Source: Paenibacillus radicis (ex Gao et al. 2016) (lineage in GTDB: Bacteria; Bacillota; Bacilli; Paenibacillales; Paenibacillaceae). From it: a DNA stretch of 64,000 nucleotides. Positions 24,708 through 33,787 of the stretch are shown here, in pieces. The notes beneath the pieces are model-generated. The model was not told the origin of the DNA, made no database searches, and saw nothing but the letters and a program-made list of their open reading frames with translations. The translations under genes and the position numbers were made by a program. Location of the stretch: contig NZ_BMHY01000004.1 of NCBI RefSeq assembly GCF_014641555.1, positions 372,001-436,000 on the forward strand. Reading direction: 5' to 3'. Every line of letters starts with the position of its first letter. Positions within the stretch are counted from its first letter, which is position 1.

Positions 24708-25535
24708 ATGGGTATCCGAATGAATCAGTTTAAGCGGTTTGAAGAGCTGCATCATCTATCTCGTACGTTTATTTTGCCAAACGCATGGGATGTAAGCAGC
24801 GCAAAATTGTTTGAGGCCACTGGTTTTGAAGCGATCGGTACGACAAGTGCTGGAATTGCTGCTTCTCTTGGTTATCAGGATGGAGAAGAACTGCCTTTTG
24901 CAGACCTATTAAATATCGTAAGTAAAATGACGAGATCTTTGTCTATTCCGGTTTCTGTAGATATTGAACAAGGATATGCCCGAGATGAACAAACATTACT
25001 TCAAAATATTGACCGTTTAATTAAAGCTGGAGCTGTAGGAATCAATATTGAGGATGGGTTTCATTACTTAGAAAATGATAGTGAAGAACTGTTTAGTATG
25101 GCAGACAGAATAAGAGCAATTAAGGCGCATTGTAACCGATTAGATGAGCCAATTTTTATTAATGCTAGAGTAGATACCTACTGGCTGCAGGTATTATCTG
25201 AAGAAGAAAGATTAACACGCACTATCGAAAATGCAAATTCATATCTGGCTGCAGGAGCAGATTGTGTATTTATACCTTCAGTCGATAATATAAAGATAAT
25301 GGAACAATTAATTTCTCAAATAGATGGGCCGATAAATTTCCTGTTGGGAAAAAACACACCAACGCTAGAGGTTTTATCAAAGTTAGGTGCAGCTCGATTA
25401 AGCACGGGTTCCGCTCCTTTTAGAAAAATAACATCTGCGCTACAAGCTATTAGCTCGGAACTCCGAAATGGCAGCTATGAGTCTTTGATTAAAGATAATA
25501 TGTCGTATTCGGAAATGTTTGATCATTTAAAGTGA
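24708..25535 (+). CDS. Isocitrate lyase/PEP mutase family protein
   Basis: A TIM-barrel protein of about 275 residues in the ICL/PEPM superfamily: LPNAWDVSSAKLFEATGFEAIGTTSAG, PVSVDIEQGYARDE with the Mg-binding Asp/Glu, AVGINIEDG, and FINARVDTYWL. Relatives include PEP mutase, oxaloacetate hydrolase-like enzymes and 2-methylisocitrate lyase; this short form is annotated only at superfamily level. The start is ambiguous (ATG 24708 or 24720) because no strong ribosome binding site is present. Confidence 0.82.
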   Translation: MGIRMNQFKRFEELHHLSRTFILPNAWDVSSAKLFEATGFEAIGTTSAGIAASLGYQDGEELPFADLLNIVSKMTRSLSIPVSVDIEQGYARDEQTLLQNIDRLIKAGAVGINIEDGFHYLENDSEELFSMADRIRAIKAHCNRLDEPIFINARVDTYWLQVLSEEERLTRTIENANSYLAAGADCVFIPSVDNIKIMEQLISQIDGPINFLLGKNTPTLEVLSKLGAARLSTGSAPFRKITSALQAISSELRNGSYESLIKDNMSYSEMFDHLK

Positions 25536-25602
25536 ATAAAGCAGCTCAACGGAGAACGATAGTAGAATAGCCTAGGATGAAAAAATATGCGAAGGTGACT
25601 AA

Positions 25603-26022
25603 ATGAAGTTAAACGGTAGCATAACAGAACAAGACTTTAGACACGAGCTTATGAAATCGCATGAGCAGCTTTTTAATGATGTTGCAGAAGGTAGGTCAAA
25701 TCTTAGTTTATTACAGGAACATTTTTCTGATTTAGTGACGGCATATAGTCTTCACCGAATCCCAGAGCAGGGAGAAGACATTGTAACCTATCTTATTAAT
25801 ACCGATATCATTGCACTAATCGAAACTAACCGTAACGATTCAAGTATAGAGCCTATTATAGAAACTATTGCAGTATCAGATTATTTGATGGGGTTGAGTA
25901 AAATTAAACGTATTAAATTAGCAGTTGCTTTGGAGATGGCTAGGGAAGATATTATGCGAAGTATTTCTTCAGCTCCGGCTAAGAATCATCATCCTGGAAT
26001 GATTGACACTAATCAAGGTTAG
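25603..26022 (+). CDS. Hypothetical protein
   Basis: A 139-residue, mainly helical soluble protein, not recognised. It begins MKLNGSITEQDFRHELMKSHEQLF. The ATG follows GAAGGTGA. The stop is 9 bases before the start of the next unknown gene, so the two are likely cotranscribed and share a terminator at 26591. Confidence 0.6.
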   Translation: MKLNGSITEQDFRHELMKSHEQLFNDVAEGRSNLSLLQEHFSDLVTAYSLHRIPEQGEDIVTYLINTDIIALIETNRNDSSIEPIIETIAVSDYLMGLSKIKRIKLAVALEMAREDIMRSISSAPAKNHHPGMIDTNQG

Positions 26023-26031
26023 AAGGGATAG

Positions 26032-26580
26032 GTGAGGCAGGTGGTAACTACGAAGATGTTTGAAAATAATGTATGGTCTTTTAAAACAGATTATCCTTCA
26101 TTTTTATATTGCCGAGACATATTAATTGATTTGATAAGTCGATTCCCTTTAACTCAGCAAGAAGCAATAAAGTTAATAAATACAAGGTGGGCACGTATAG
26201 AAGAAATTATTGAAGGTGACATTACATACCATGAATTACCTAAGTATTGGTCGTCAGATATGTATTGGGAAAGCGATTCACTTTGGTGGAAGAAAGGAAA
26301 TGAAAGAAATATTTATAATCTGCCTGAATTAAAGCCATATCGACCGGATAATGAAACAAAGTATGAGCTATGGGAGCCGCTTAATAACCATTTAAATGAA
26401 AGCGATTATGTTGACGATTATGTATTTGTTGATAACAGTGAAATTAATGAACTGATAGATAACCAGTTGATCATTGGGCAATATAATAAAACATGGGAAG
26501 TGACTTCAAAAAATTATAGAGAAGCATTAAAGCTATTGCATGAGTATAAAGGATGGGGCACGTATTTTGAAATGTACTAA
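26032..26580 (+). CDS. Hypothetical protein
   Basis: A 182-residue acidic protein, not recognised. It is rich in Trp and Tyr (YWSSDMYWESDSLWWKKG) and ends in KLLHEYKGWGTYFEMY. GTG start at 26032 placed 6 bases after AAGGGAT; GTG 26041 is an alternative. It follows another unknown gene closely. Size and composition resemble orphan immunity-type proteins, but nothing proves that. Confidence 0.6.
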   Translation: MRQVVTTKMFENNVWSFKTDYPSFLYCRDILIDLISRFPLTQQEAIKLINTRWARIEEIIEGDITYHELPKYWSSDMYWESDSLWWKKGNERNIYNLPELKPYRPDNETKYELWEPLNNHLNESDYVDDYVFVDNSEINELIDNQLIIGQYNKTWEVTSKNYREALKLLHEYKGWGTYFEMY

Positions 26581-26590
26581 TGTCCAACGG

Positions 26591-26615
26591 AAGTCGCATA
26601 AACTGCGGCTTTTTT
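26591..26615 (+). terminator. Terminator, repeated family
   Basis: AAGTCGCA-TAAAC-TGCGGCTT followed by TTTT. Same hairpin family as at 9899. Confidence 0.87.
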
Positions 26616-26774
26616 GGATTTAAGCATAACAAAAAAGCCATTATTTTCTTGACCATGAAGCTGACCGTGTTATTCTGAAGAAAAGGAACTTTAGTTGTCG
26701 ACTATAGTTTTACTAAATACCGGTAATAGCGATTTTGTTCATTAAGCTTTGAAGAACGAAGAGGGGGAACCATA

Positions 26775-27230
26775 ATGAAGACGATCAAATGCATGATGGA
26801 CCACCTGTACTGGGCGGATGAACGTATCATAGACGCACTCGAGGGGAGTAATACGAAGAACAATGACCTTCTGAAGCTGGTTCGGCACGTCGCAGTCGCG
26901 GAACGAGTCTGGTTGTCCAGATTACAGGGAAAGGGAAGCGCGCAATATTCGTTGTGGGAAGATGCGGAAGACCTGACTGTGATCCGGACGATGTTTAAAG
27001 AAAATATCGAGCAATATCGCGTCTATATCGAAGGTCTCGAGGAATCCGCGTTAGAGGTGATGATCGACTATGCGAACCAAAGCGGGGTTTCATATCGAAC
27101 ATCTGTTCGTGACATCCTGTTGCAGGTCCTCTTACATGGGCAATACCACCGGGGACAGATTAACCGGGCACTTCGAATCGAATCTGCAGATCCTGTTCAA
27201 GTCGATTACATCACGTTCGCGAGGCTCTAA
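26775..27230 (+). CDS. DinB family protein
   Basis: A 151-residue four-helix-bundle DinB protein. The likely metal-binding histidines are in LVRHVAVAERVW and LLHGQYHRGQINRAL, separated as in YfiT/BstA. Such proteins are metal-dependent hydrolases or thiol transferases, some using bacillithiol. The ATG follows GAGGGGGAA. It is one of five DinB-superfamily loci in this window, two of them broken. Confidence 0.87.
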   Translation: MKTIKCMMDHLYWADERIIDALEGSNTKNNDLLKLVRHVAVAERVWLSRLQGKGSAQYSLWEDAEDLTVIRTMFKENIEQYRVYIEGLEESALEVMIDYANQSGVSYRTSVRDILLQVLLHGQYHRGQINRALRIESADPVQVDYITFARL

Positions 27231-27270
27231 CCGTTTTCTTTATTTTTAATATGAGGTCGGGGAAGACGGA

Positions 27271-27435
27271 TTGTATAATGAGACAAAACTAATAGGAGTT
27301 TATTCCTCTAAAGAAATAGCAGAATCAGTAGTAGAACGATACAAAAGACTTCCAGGTTTTAAAGATTATTTAGATTCCTTTTATATTAGTGAATATGAAA
27401 TCGATAAAGATCATTGGACAGAAGGGTTTATTTAA
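27271..27435 (+). pseudogene. DUF7336-like protein, N-terminally truncated
   Basis: The frame reads KLIGVYSSKEIAESVVERYK, then LPGFKDYLDSFYISEYEIDKD and HWTEGFI before the stop. This matches the well-conserved C-terminal part of a small protein family found in many bacteria (DUF7336-type). The usual first 10-15 residues are absent: an in-frame TAA lies at 27247, and the only start is TTG 27271 with a weak site. Probably a remnant. Confidence 0.55.
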
Positions 27436-27463
27436 ATGGTCAGTAGCAAATATAATCAATCAA

Positions 27464-27501
27464 AAAAGCTGCAGCAGATCGAAGGATCTACTGCAGCTTT
27501 T
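27464..27501. terminator. Bidirectional terminator
   Basis: AAAAGCTGCAG-C-AGATC pairs with GATCT-A-CTGCAGCTTTT between the truncated plus-strand gene and the minus-strand methyltransferase gene. Confidence 0.85.
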
Positions 27502-27510
27502 CATCTTCAT

Positions 27511-28221
27511 TCAGGCTTTCCAAGCCGTAATTACAATACTGCCCATCACATTGGCGAATTTGCTCATCAGACGTTCATTTTTCATCATCATGGCAACGAT
27601 ATCTGGTTTCGTGAATAGCTCGTGATCGATTACCTGAAATGGGTCGTTATCGTTGGCCAGTTGTTTCATTTGTGTAAAATGAGACGCGGAGTACTTATGA
27701 AACCCTGATTTGCTCATCAGCTTCAGCCATTCCGGAACGGTTCGCATATGATGAAGTCCGTAAAACGACTGGAGTTTTTTCTTTTGGACGGTAGTTAATT
27801 TTCTGGCAAATGCCAGCTCGCGATCGTATAGAACTCCTTTCGGCTTCAGCACTCGCCAGTATTCACGTATAGCGGAACTTCCTTGGGTAAACGCTGTAAC
27901 CGACTCCGTAAACACAGCATCGAACGTTTCATCCGGGAAGGGGATGGAAGCGGCATCCGCCTGTACGATGCGGACGGGCAAATTGCTTATCCTCGCACGA
28001 TTAATCGCTTTTTGAATCATATCTTTGTTCCGATCTATTGCTGTCACGTTGCAGCCTAAGCTGGCTAAATAACACGCTGTCCGGCCAGTTCCGCATCCTG
28101 CCTCCAGCACTTTTGTACCGCGTGGAAAGCTGATCTGACCGATTAATTCTTTGGTCGCTTGGAAACCGCCCGGATGCGCACTTCCTTCGCCTAGCCGGGC
28201 TAATAATGTAGGGTAATCCAT
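27511..28221 (-). CDS. Class I SAM-dependent methyltransferase
   Basis: A 236-residue methyltransferase of the Methyltransf_11 type: motif I TKVLEAGCGTGRTACYLA (about 37-54), acidic loop AIDRNKDM, IVQADAASIPFPDETFD and the post-II strand WRVLKPKGVL. It methylates an unidentified small molecule. The C-terminal 90 residues form a cap (YGLHHMRTVPEWLKLMSKSG). It shares a bidirectional terminator with the converging gene. Confidence 0.88.
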   Translation of the reverse strand: MDYPTLLARLGEGSAHPGGFQATKELIGQISFPRGTKVLEAGCGTGRTACYLASLGCNVTAIDRNKDMIQKAINRARISNLPVRIVQADAASIPFPDETFDAVFTESVTAFTQGSSAIREYWRVLKPKGVLYDRELAFARKLTTVQKKKLQSFYGLHHMRTVPEWLKLMSKSGFHKYSASHFTQMKQLANDNDPFQVIDHELFTKPDIVAMMMKNERLMSKFANVMGSIVITAWKA

Positions 28222-28433
28222 CGCCTTCTCACCTCTTCCGATATTCTATGCATAACCTCCGCCATGACTGCACCCATTCTTCGCTGCATGCTCTGTCATC
28301 TTTCAACCTCCTGTCATAGCTTGAGAGAATGGAGCAGATCTTTATTTAAAAATAGAAGACAATCGTACAGACCTTATAGCAGATTTTTTCATAGTATAAG
28401 ATATACCAGCATCAGGTTAGGAGGAATGAGATA

Positions 28434-28832
28434 ATGCAGGAAGTTTATCCGGTTAGCCACAAGACGATCTATCCGTATATCGGAAGGAGAGTTAGTGCGG
28501 TTACGCATGACGGAAGGCATTTTATAGGAACCATAACGGGAATAAAAGACGGTAAGTTAATGGTGGAGAACTGTACGTTTGACAAGAAGCCTTTAACGCT
28601 GTCGTCCGTTCGGAACGGAAAGCACTCAGCAAAACAAACTCGCTCCCAGCATAAAGCCAGACTGTCCGGTTATGACAGTTATGGTGGAGGTTATGACGGC
28701 TATGGCGGGGGATATAACGGTTGCGGTGGAGGTTATGGTGGAGGTTATGGCGGCGGGTTCGGTGGCGGCGGCTTCTTTTTCCCACTTGCAATCATTGCTT
28801 CACTATTCATTTTGCCTTTCTTCTGTATTTGA
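28434..28832 (+). CDS. Gly-rich small protein with an N-terminal KOW/Sm-like segment
   Basis: A 132-residue protein in three parts. Residues 10-45 form an Sm/KOW-like beta segment (IGRRVSAVTHDGRHFIGTIT). A basic linker comes next. Then Gly-Tyr repeats (GGGYDGYGGGYNG and further copies) run to about residue 115, and the protein ends in a hydrophobic segment (FFFPLAIIASLFILPFFCI). A Gly-rich tract ending in a hydrophobic tail recalls small sporulation proteins such as YjcZ. A coat or membrane role is plausible but unproven. The start follows AGGAGGAATGAGATA. Confidence 0.65.
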   Translation: MQEVYPVSHKTIYPYIGRRVSAVTHDGRHFIGTITGIKDGKLMVENCTFDKKPLTLSSVRNGKHSAKQTRSQHKARLSGYDSYGGGYDGYGGGYNGCGGGYGGGYGGGFGGGGFFFPLAIIASLFILPFFCI

Positions 28833-28873
28833 TTGTGTTGACACGATTAAAAACTGTGAAAAGAGGAATCGCG

Positions 28874-29380
28874 ATGGCATCCAGGAAATCTCCTAGAAAA
28901 AGAGAGCCTGAGGGGAGAGTTCATGCAGTCAAAAAAGCTAAACACTGGGTAGGGCAGCCAGTTTGTGTGTTATTAAATGATGGACACTGTTATGTCGGAA
29001 CGGTGCAAGACGTTAATGGTCATAAGCTAATTCTTGCCCAAACCAGAAGCTGTGGGAGAGTGAATCTTTCTGATCGTTCCAAGACACCGGAAGTCCAAGT
29101 ATCGGGCCTGCTGGATACCTTGATAGGGGGAATCGGTGCGCTTAATTCTTTTGGTTCAATGGCATCAGGCTTATTCAAGCCAATGTCACCAGGCCCGACA
29201 GTCTTTTCTGGAGCGGAAAATTCAACAACTCAAAAGGATTCGGATGGTCAGTCAGGAGCGGCAGGCGGAAAACAGCAGAACGGGGTTTTCGGCTCTTTTA
29301 AACAAATGCTGCCGCATTTCCAAGTCGGCCTTAAAGTGATCAAGACGATTATGCCTTTAATGGGCATGTTCAAAATCTAA
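28874..29380 (+). CDS. Hypothetical protein sharing the KOW/Sm-like segment
   Basis: A 168-residue protein. Its basic N-terminus leads to VGQPVCVLLNDGHCYVGTVQ, clearly the same segment as VSAVTHDGRHFIGTITG in the preceding gene. A Gly/Ser-rich middle and an amphipathic end (FKQMLPHFQVGLKVIKTIMP) follow. The ATG at 28874 is preceded by AAGAGGAATC. The gap of 41 bases suggests an operon. A spore-structure role is an inference from the neighbour only. Confidence 0.6.
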   Translation: MASRKSPRKREPEGRVHAVKKAKHWVGQPVCVLLNDGHCYVGTVQDVNGHKLILAQTRSCGRVNLSDRSKTPEVQVSGLLDTLIGGIGALNSFGSMASGLFKPMSPGPTVFSGAENSTTQKDSDGQSGAAGGKQQNGVFGSFKQMLPHFQVGLKVIKTIMPLMGMFKI

Positions 29381-29400
29381 TGCTTGATTCTGTTTTACTC

Positions 29401-29432
29401 AGCCTGCCGGGATTCCCCGGTGGGCTGTTTTT
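29401..29432 (+). terminator. Terminator after the Gly-rich pair
   Basis: An 11-bp stem with two G-T pairs, AGCCTGCCGGG / CCCGGTGGGCT, followed by GTTTTT. Confidence 0.85.
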
Positions 29433-29517
29433 ATGAAATACAGCCAGGCTATCTCATTTTCCTTAAAATTAATGAAACAACACTGTATGTATATAAACAC
29501 ATCTATGGGTGATATTT

Positions 29518-29913
29518 TTAAAATAGTTTCTTAAGCAAAACGATATTTGCTTGATGATGTCTGCTGTGGTCTGCTACATGCCATATCCCCCAACGAATTG
29601 TTGCACTATTCCCATTCTCGAAAGTTTTGTATTTGGTCGTAATCATCCTCTAATGAAATACATTCAACATATGGTAATTTACCATTTTCATCGTACATTG
29701 GACCGTGTTTTTCGTTCAAATCGGGTGGAACAGGACTTGACTGAATTCGATAAATCCAATTGAGGTCAACTACAGTAAGATGTTTAATCATCTGGGCGAT
29801 GCTGTTATATTCCCCGTCAGGACCTCTATAATCAATTTCTTCCTAAAGGATCTCAGCAGTTCAGACTTATTATAATGCAATTCATTATGTAATTTTACAA
29901 CGTATTCATGTTT
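29518..29913 (-). pseudogene. DinB family protein, multiple frameshifts
   Basis: Minus-strand pieces in different frames join into one DinB protein. The pieces are KHEYVVKLHNELHYNKSELL near 29913, then EEIDYRGPDGEYNSIAQMIK and HLTVVDLNWIYRI, then (after a shift near 29620) SATIRWGIWHVADHSRHHQA and NIVLLKKLF, with stop at 29518. The metal ligands (HVADHSRHH) survive, but the frame is broken at least twice and no start remains. Confidence 0.75.
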
Positions 29914-29977
29914 AAGTTATATTGGATTTTACATAGCACAAACGAAAATCGGCACTTAGCCATTAAGGAATCTAAAA

Positions 29978-30601
29978 ATGAAGCACGTTAAGTGGTATAT
30001 TTTTTTTATTTATCTGATATTGATCTTTTTCATACTTAATTATCAAGAAGCAATTTTAAACTGGATACGGGCTGACGACAGCGGGGAATTTTTTCTCATA
30101 TTTATATGCGCTATCGTACTTGCCATAATACCATTCATTCCATTCGGGATTGTTGGGGCGATAATAGGTGCAAAATACGGTTTTTTTCTTGGTGGAACGG
30201 TAAATTTAGCGGTATCTTCAATTGCAGCTGTACTTACTTATCTCCTATTTCATTCTCTTTTTAGAAAACAGGGGCTGACCTATACCTTAAAGTCTGGAAG
30301 GTTACAGTTGATTGAAAAATCGATACGGAATAACACGTTTTGGTCTGTTTTTATTGGAAGGTTGATACCCGTCATGCCAGCCTTTTTGATCAACTGTTAC
30401 GCGGGGACCTTTAAGCTAGCGTTTAAACCGTTCCTGACTGCGACTGTTCTAGGAAAGATACCGGCAATGCTAGTATTTGCTTACGTCGGAGATAATGCTA
30501 TAACAGGTGCTAAACAATGGTTATTGGTTCTTTCGATTTATGGTTTGTTTGTTCTCATTATTTTTAGTATTTATAAAAAGTATATTAAAAAAATAGCCTA
30601 G
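29978..30601 (+). CDS. TVP38/TMEM64 (DedA-like VTT) family membrane protein
   Basis: A 207-residue polytopic membrane protein of about 6 helices. The VTT-domain signatures are FGIVGAIIGAKYGFFLGGTV and the FIGRLIPVMPAFLINCYAGT re-entrant region. DedA/VTT proteins act in lipid scrambling or transport and membrane homeostasis. It stands alone on the plus strand, with no strong ribosome binding site before its ATG. Confidence 0.85.
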   Translation: MKHVKWYIFFIYLILIFFILNYQEAILNWIRADDSGEFFLIFICAIVLAIIPFIPFGIVGAIIGAKYGFFLGGTVNLAVSSIAAVLTYLLFHSLFRKQGLTYTLKSGRLQLIEKSIRNNTFWSVFIGRLIPVMPAFLINCYAGTFKLAFKPFLTATVLGKIPAMLVFAYVGDNAITGAKQWLLVLSIYGLFVLIIFSIYKKYIKKIA

Positions 30602-30678
30602 AACGAACAAAGCAGCAGCGGGTGCTTAACGTTCTAAAGTGTATAAGTGCAGAACTGAAATATCGCGGGAGGTAAAAC

Positions 30679-31482
30679 ATGAGTAGAGAAAGAGAAATTA
30701 AAGAATTCGAAACACGTTTCAGCGATGAAATCTTTGAGGTTGCAGTAGTTACAGGGGCAGTTGGGGTTGGAGCTGGCAAGGGTGGAGGAAATGTGATGTG
30801 GCATGCTTCGATCGATCTGATTGGCTGGAAAAACTTATCGAGAAACGAGTCCGTGATTCAAGAGAAACTTCGATTGAGTTGGTTAGTGGATGATGAAGGT
30901 TTGAAACAATCGAGAGAGATTCTTGATCGAAATAGAATTACCAAACTAAAAGTTCGGAAAGGCAAAGACTCCATGATGCTGATTAAGGTTCTGGAAATCT
31001 ATTATGAAGATCAGGAGTTACAAGAATTATTAGAGGAATCTCTCAAACCTGTGTTTTATCACGATGAAACATTGGGGGAGTTTTCTTATGAAAGAGAATT
31101 AGATTGGTTTAAAAAGGATGTTTTTTGGGGTGGGCAGAATGGGAGTTTATATATTCATAAAGATATAGATGAAAATATGAGTTCTGCTCTAAAAACAGCA
31201 CGTGTACTCATAAAAGATGAGGAGACATGGAGTAAAAAGGTAAAAGAATATGCGGCAGATGAAATGCTCGACTTAGCGAACGAGTGGCTTGCAGATGATG
31301 ACGAGGCTGAAATAGATATAATTACAAAAGAAATGTTTGTGAAACGGATGGAACTCAGTTCTATCAGTGTTTATCCAGACGGCAGTTTTGAAATGTTTTT
31401 TGATGATGGAGATATGTTCTGGGGTCATTCCATTATCGTTGCTGGAAATATAAATGGAGAAATGGAATCGGCACATATTTAA
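30679..31482 (+). CDS. DUF2262 domain protein
   Basis: A 267-residue soluble acidic protein. The C-terminal half is DUF2262: DETLGEFSYERELDWFKK, then KEYAADEMLDLANEWLADDD, then VYPDGSFEMFFDDGDMFWGH. Function of the domain is unknown; it is often seen among immunity-type proteins near SUKH genes. The ATG follows GGGAGG. Confidence 0.82.
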   Translation: MSREREIKEFETRFSDEIFEVAVVTGAVGVGAGKGGGNVMWHASIDLIGWKNLSRNESVIQEKLRLSWLVDDEGLKQSREILDRNRITKLKVRKGKDSMMLIKVLEIYYEDQELQELLEESLKPVFYHDETLGEFSYERELDWFKKDVFWGGQNGSLYIHKDIDENMSSALKTARVLIKDEETWSKKVKEYAADEMLDLANEWLADDDEAEIDIITKEMFVKRMELSSISVYPDGSFEMFFDDGDMFWGHSIIVAGNINGEMESAHI

Positions 31483-31563
31483 GGAGTGGAATTGAACGAA
31501 TAAGGGGCAGGTCAACCCCTCACAAATGGTTGACCTCCTAATGCGAAGCGGGACTTTAAAATT

Positions 31564-31638
31564 AATCAAAATAATTTGATTTAACATTGACCTCGTTCTT
31601 GTGGCGTGCTACGATCAATTAATCAAATATATTTGATT
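31564..31638 (+). promoter_or_regulatory. ArsR-controlled promoter with two operators
   Basis: A promoter, TTGACC at 31587-31592 and TACGAT at 31610-31615 (17-bp spacer), is bracketed by two dyads of the ArsR type: AATCAAA-ATAA-TTTGATT at 31564-31581 and AATCAAA-TATA-TTTGATT at 31621-31638. Both have perfect 7-bp arms. A third, weaker copy follows arsR at 34158. The layout predicts repression of the operon by ArsR. Confidence 0.82.
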
Positions 31639-31697
31639 TAACAAGATCAACACATGCCTTATTACTTTGAGGGGAGGAGAAAAGAATTAACTAGCCG

Positions 31698-32546
31698 ATG
31701 AACATCACATATGCCATGCTTCTTGTTCTTTCGTCTGCACTTGCACATTCCGTTTGGAATTTATTTATGAAAAAGAGTGTGCACAAAGAAAGCTTCTTAT
31801 GGCTGATCCAGACGATTGCTTCAGTTCTTTTTATGCCGGCATTTTTACACGATTTATTTACAATCGATTGGACGTTCCAAAGGACCGGTTTAGTTCTGAC
31901 ATCATTCGTTTTTCAAAGTTTATATTTACTTCTTTTGGCCAAGGCGTACAAAGCAGGGGATATGTCGCAGGTGTACCCGATGATGAGGGGATCAGCTGCT
32001 CTATTGATTCCGCTGCTTTGTTTGGTGATCTATGGGGAAGAATTTACACGATTTAATTGGATAGGACTAGGACTTATTGTCGTTGGCTTGTTTGCACTTA
32101 GCGGCATTTTCAGCAACCGTATAACTAAACAAAGTGTCATCACTACACTGCTTACGGGGACTATAGGAATTTCAATTACGGGATATACTCTGACAGATAA
32201 ATCTATTTTGTTGTTTATGAGTCCAGCAGGATTATTACAGATTTACAATTTGGCTGGTTTTATCGCCTTGGGTGCGCCAGCACTCCATAGTAAAAAGATA
32301 AAACAAGAATGGCTGCTGAATCGGCGATTGATCCTTATCGGCTCGATTATCGCTCCAAGCTCTTACTTGTTATTCTTGTTGGCCATGCAATTTGCGCCGA
32401 TTAGCCATATTTCTCCTATCCGCGAGATCAGTATTGTATTCGGCACGATACTGGCATCGATTGTATTGAAAGAAAAACAAGGAGCAGGAAGAATCGGGTA
32501 TTCAGCCATTATTCTATTAGGAATAATTCTGATCGGATTTTTCTAA
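31698..32546 (+). CDS. EamA/DMT family transporter in an ars-type operon
   Basis: A 282-residue, 10-TM DMT permease: SSALAHSVWNLFMKKS at the start, AKAYKAGDMSQVYPMMRGSA in TM3-4, and the second EamA repeat with AMQFAPISHISPIREISIVFG and a C-terminal VLKEK. It is first in an operon with an ArsO-like flavoprotein and a cysteine-bearing ArsR. It is therefore a candidate efflux permease for an arsenic compound, a role more usual for ArsB, Acr3, ArsP or ArsJ. The start lacks a strong site, but a GGGGAGGAG lies 19 bases upstream. Confidence 0.83.
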   Translation: MNITYAMLLVLSSALAHSVWNLFMKKSVHKESFLWLIQTIASVLFMPAFLHDLFTIDWTFQRTGLVLTSFVFQSLYLLLLAKAYKAGDMSQVYPMMRGSAALLIPLLCLVIYGEEFTRFNWIGLGLIVVGLFALSGIFSNRITKQSVITTLLTGTIGISITGYTLTDKSILLFMSPAGLLQIYNLAGFIALGAPALHSKKIKQEWLLNRRLILIGSIIAPSSYLLFLLAMQFAPISHISPIREISIVFGTILASIVLKEKQGAGRIGYSAIILLGIILIGFF

Positions 32547-32604
32547 TCAAATCAATACGCTACAACAAATTATTAATAAAAAATATAATAGGGAGGATTC
32601 AGGG

Positions 32605-33663
32605 ATGAATTCAACAGTGTATGATGCAGTCATTATTGGCGGAGGGCAATCTGGTCTTGCGGCCGCCTACTATCTGCAGCAAGCAAAACTCAATTTTGTT
32701 ATTTTGGAGAAAAATTCATTGAATTTGGGCTCCTGGGCACATTATTATGATAGCCTCACGTTATTTTCTCCAGCAGAATATTCGACATTGCCAGGACTCG
32801 GTTTTCCGGGGGAAGCCGATCGATATCCGCATAGAGACGAAGTGGTTGCTTACTTGAAATCGTATGCTGCTTATTTTAATTTCCCTATCAACTATAATGT
32901 TGAAGTTTTGAACGTAGAGAACTATGAAGAGATTTACTCCATTCAAACCGCCAAGAATGAGAGTTACCGCACACGGTCAATCATATGCGCAAGCGGTTCC
33001 TTTACGAATCCGAACATACCGAATTTATCAGGTTTGAATGATTATAATGGATTGATCATGTACTCAAAGGATTATAAAAATGATGTGCCATTTAGAAATA
33101 AAAGAGTGATTGTTGTTGGCGGAGGGAATTCGGCGGTTCAAATTGCAGTAGAGCTTGCTAATACTGCCGATGTTACGATAGCGACAATAAGGCCTCTTAA
33201 ATTTGTGCCGCAGCTATATCTCGGCAAAGATCTTCACTATTGGCTCACGCGGACAGGATTGGATCATAACCAGTCATTGGAGGAAAAACGCTCATTGATG
33301 AAAAGTATCGATGGCGTCATAGATAATGGCATTTATCAAAACGCTATCTCTCAAAATAAACCCGATCATAAAAAAATGTTTAAAACGTTCACACAATCCG
33401 GAGTAATTTGGGATGATGACAGCCAAGAAGAAGTGGATGCAGTTATTCTCGCAACTGGCTATAAACCTAACTTTACCTATCTAAATCATCTTAGTGTGCT
33501 GGATGAATCAGGGAACCCGATGCAAGAAAATGGGATCAACCAATCGTCTGAAAAGATCTATTTCGTCGGGTTGCCTTGGCAAACTTCCTTCTCGTCAGCA
33601 ACCATTCGGGGATCAGGTGTTGATGCTGAAATCGTTGTGCAAGACCTTGTGAAAAATCTGTAA
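32605..33663 (+). CDS. arsO: ArsO-like flavin-dependent monooxygenase
   Basis: A 352-residue FAD/NAD(P)-binding protein. The FAD motif GGGQSGLAAAYYL is at residues 12-24, and the NAD(P)H motif VVGGGNSAVQIAVELA is near residue 170. The ATGYKPN motif and the C-terminal WQTSFSSATIRGSGVDAEI are typical of ArsO and related YP-type monooxygenases. ArsO proteins occur in arsenic operons, and their reaction is not settled. It lies 58 bases after the permease gene, with a GGGAGG start site. A degraded relative is present at 59.1 kb. Confidence 0.78.
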   Translation: MNSTVYDAVIIGGGQSGLAAAYYLQQAKLNFVILEKNSLNLGSWAHYYDSLTLFSPAEYSTLPGLGFPGEADRYPHRDEVVAYLKSYAAYFNFPINYNVEVLNVENYEEIYSIQTAKNESYRTRSIICASGSFTNPNIPNLSGLNDYNGLIMYSKDYKNDVPFRNKRVIVVGGGNSAVQIAVELANTADVTIATIRPLKFVPQLYLGKDLHYWLTRTGLDHNQSLEEKRSLMKSIDGVIDNGIYQNAISQNKPDHKKMFKTFTQSGVIWDDDSQEEVDAVILATGYKPNFTYLNHLSVLDESGNPMQENGINQSSEKIYFVGLPWQTSFSSATIRGSGVDAEIVVQDLVKNL

Positions 33664-33787
33664 ATTGAAATAGATTATGTTTTTTATATCAATATTTCTT
33701 GATTAATCACTGTTCTCGTTGTATGATATGATTCTGTATAAAATCATGAGTCGAAAAAGCAAAAAGAGTATCACAGGAGGGAAGAAA

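Noticed and set aside
31506..31533. 9-bp inverted repeat AGGTCAACC / GGTTGACCT
   Set aside because: No T-run, so not a terminator. It does not resemble the ArsR dyads next to it. Probably chance or a weak hairpin.
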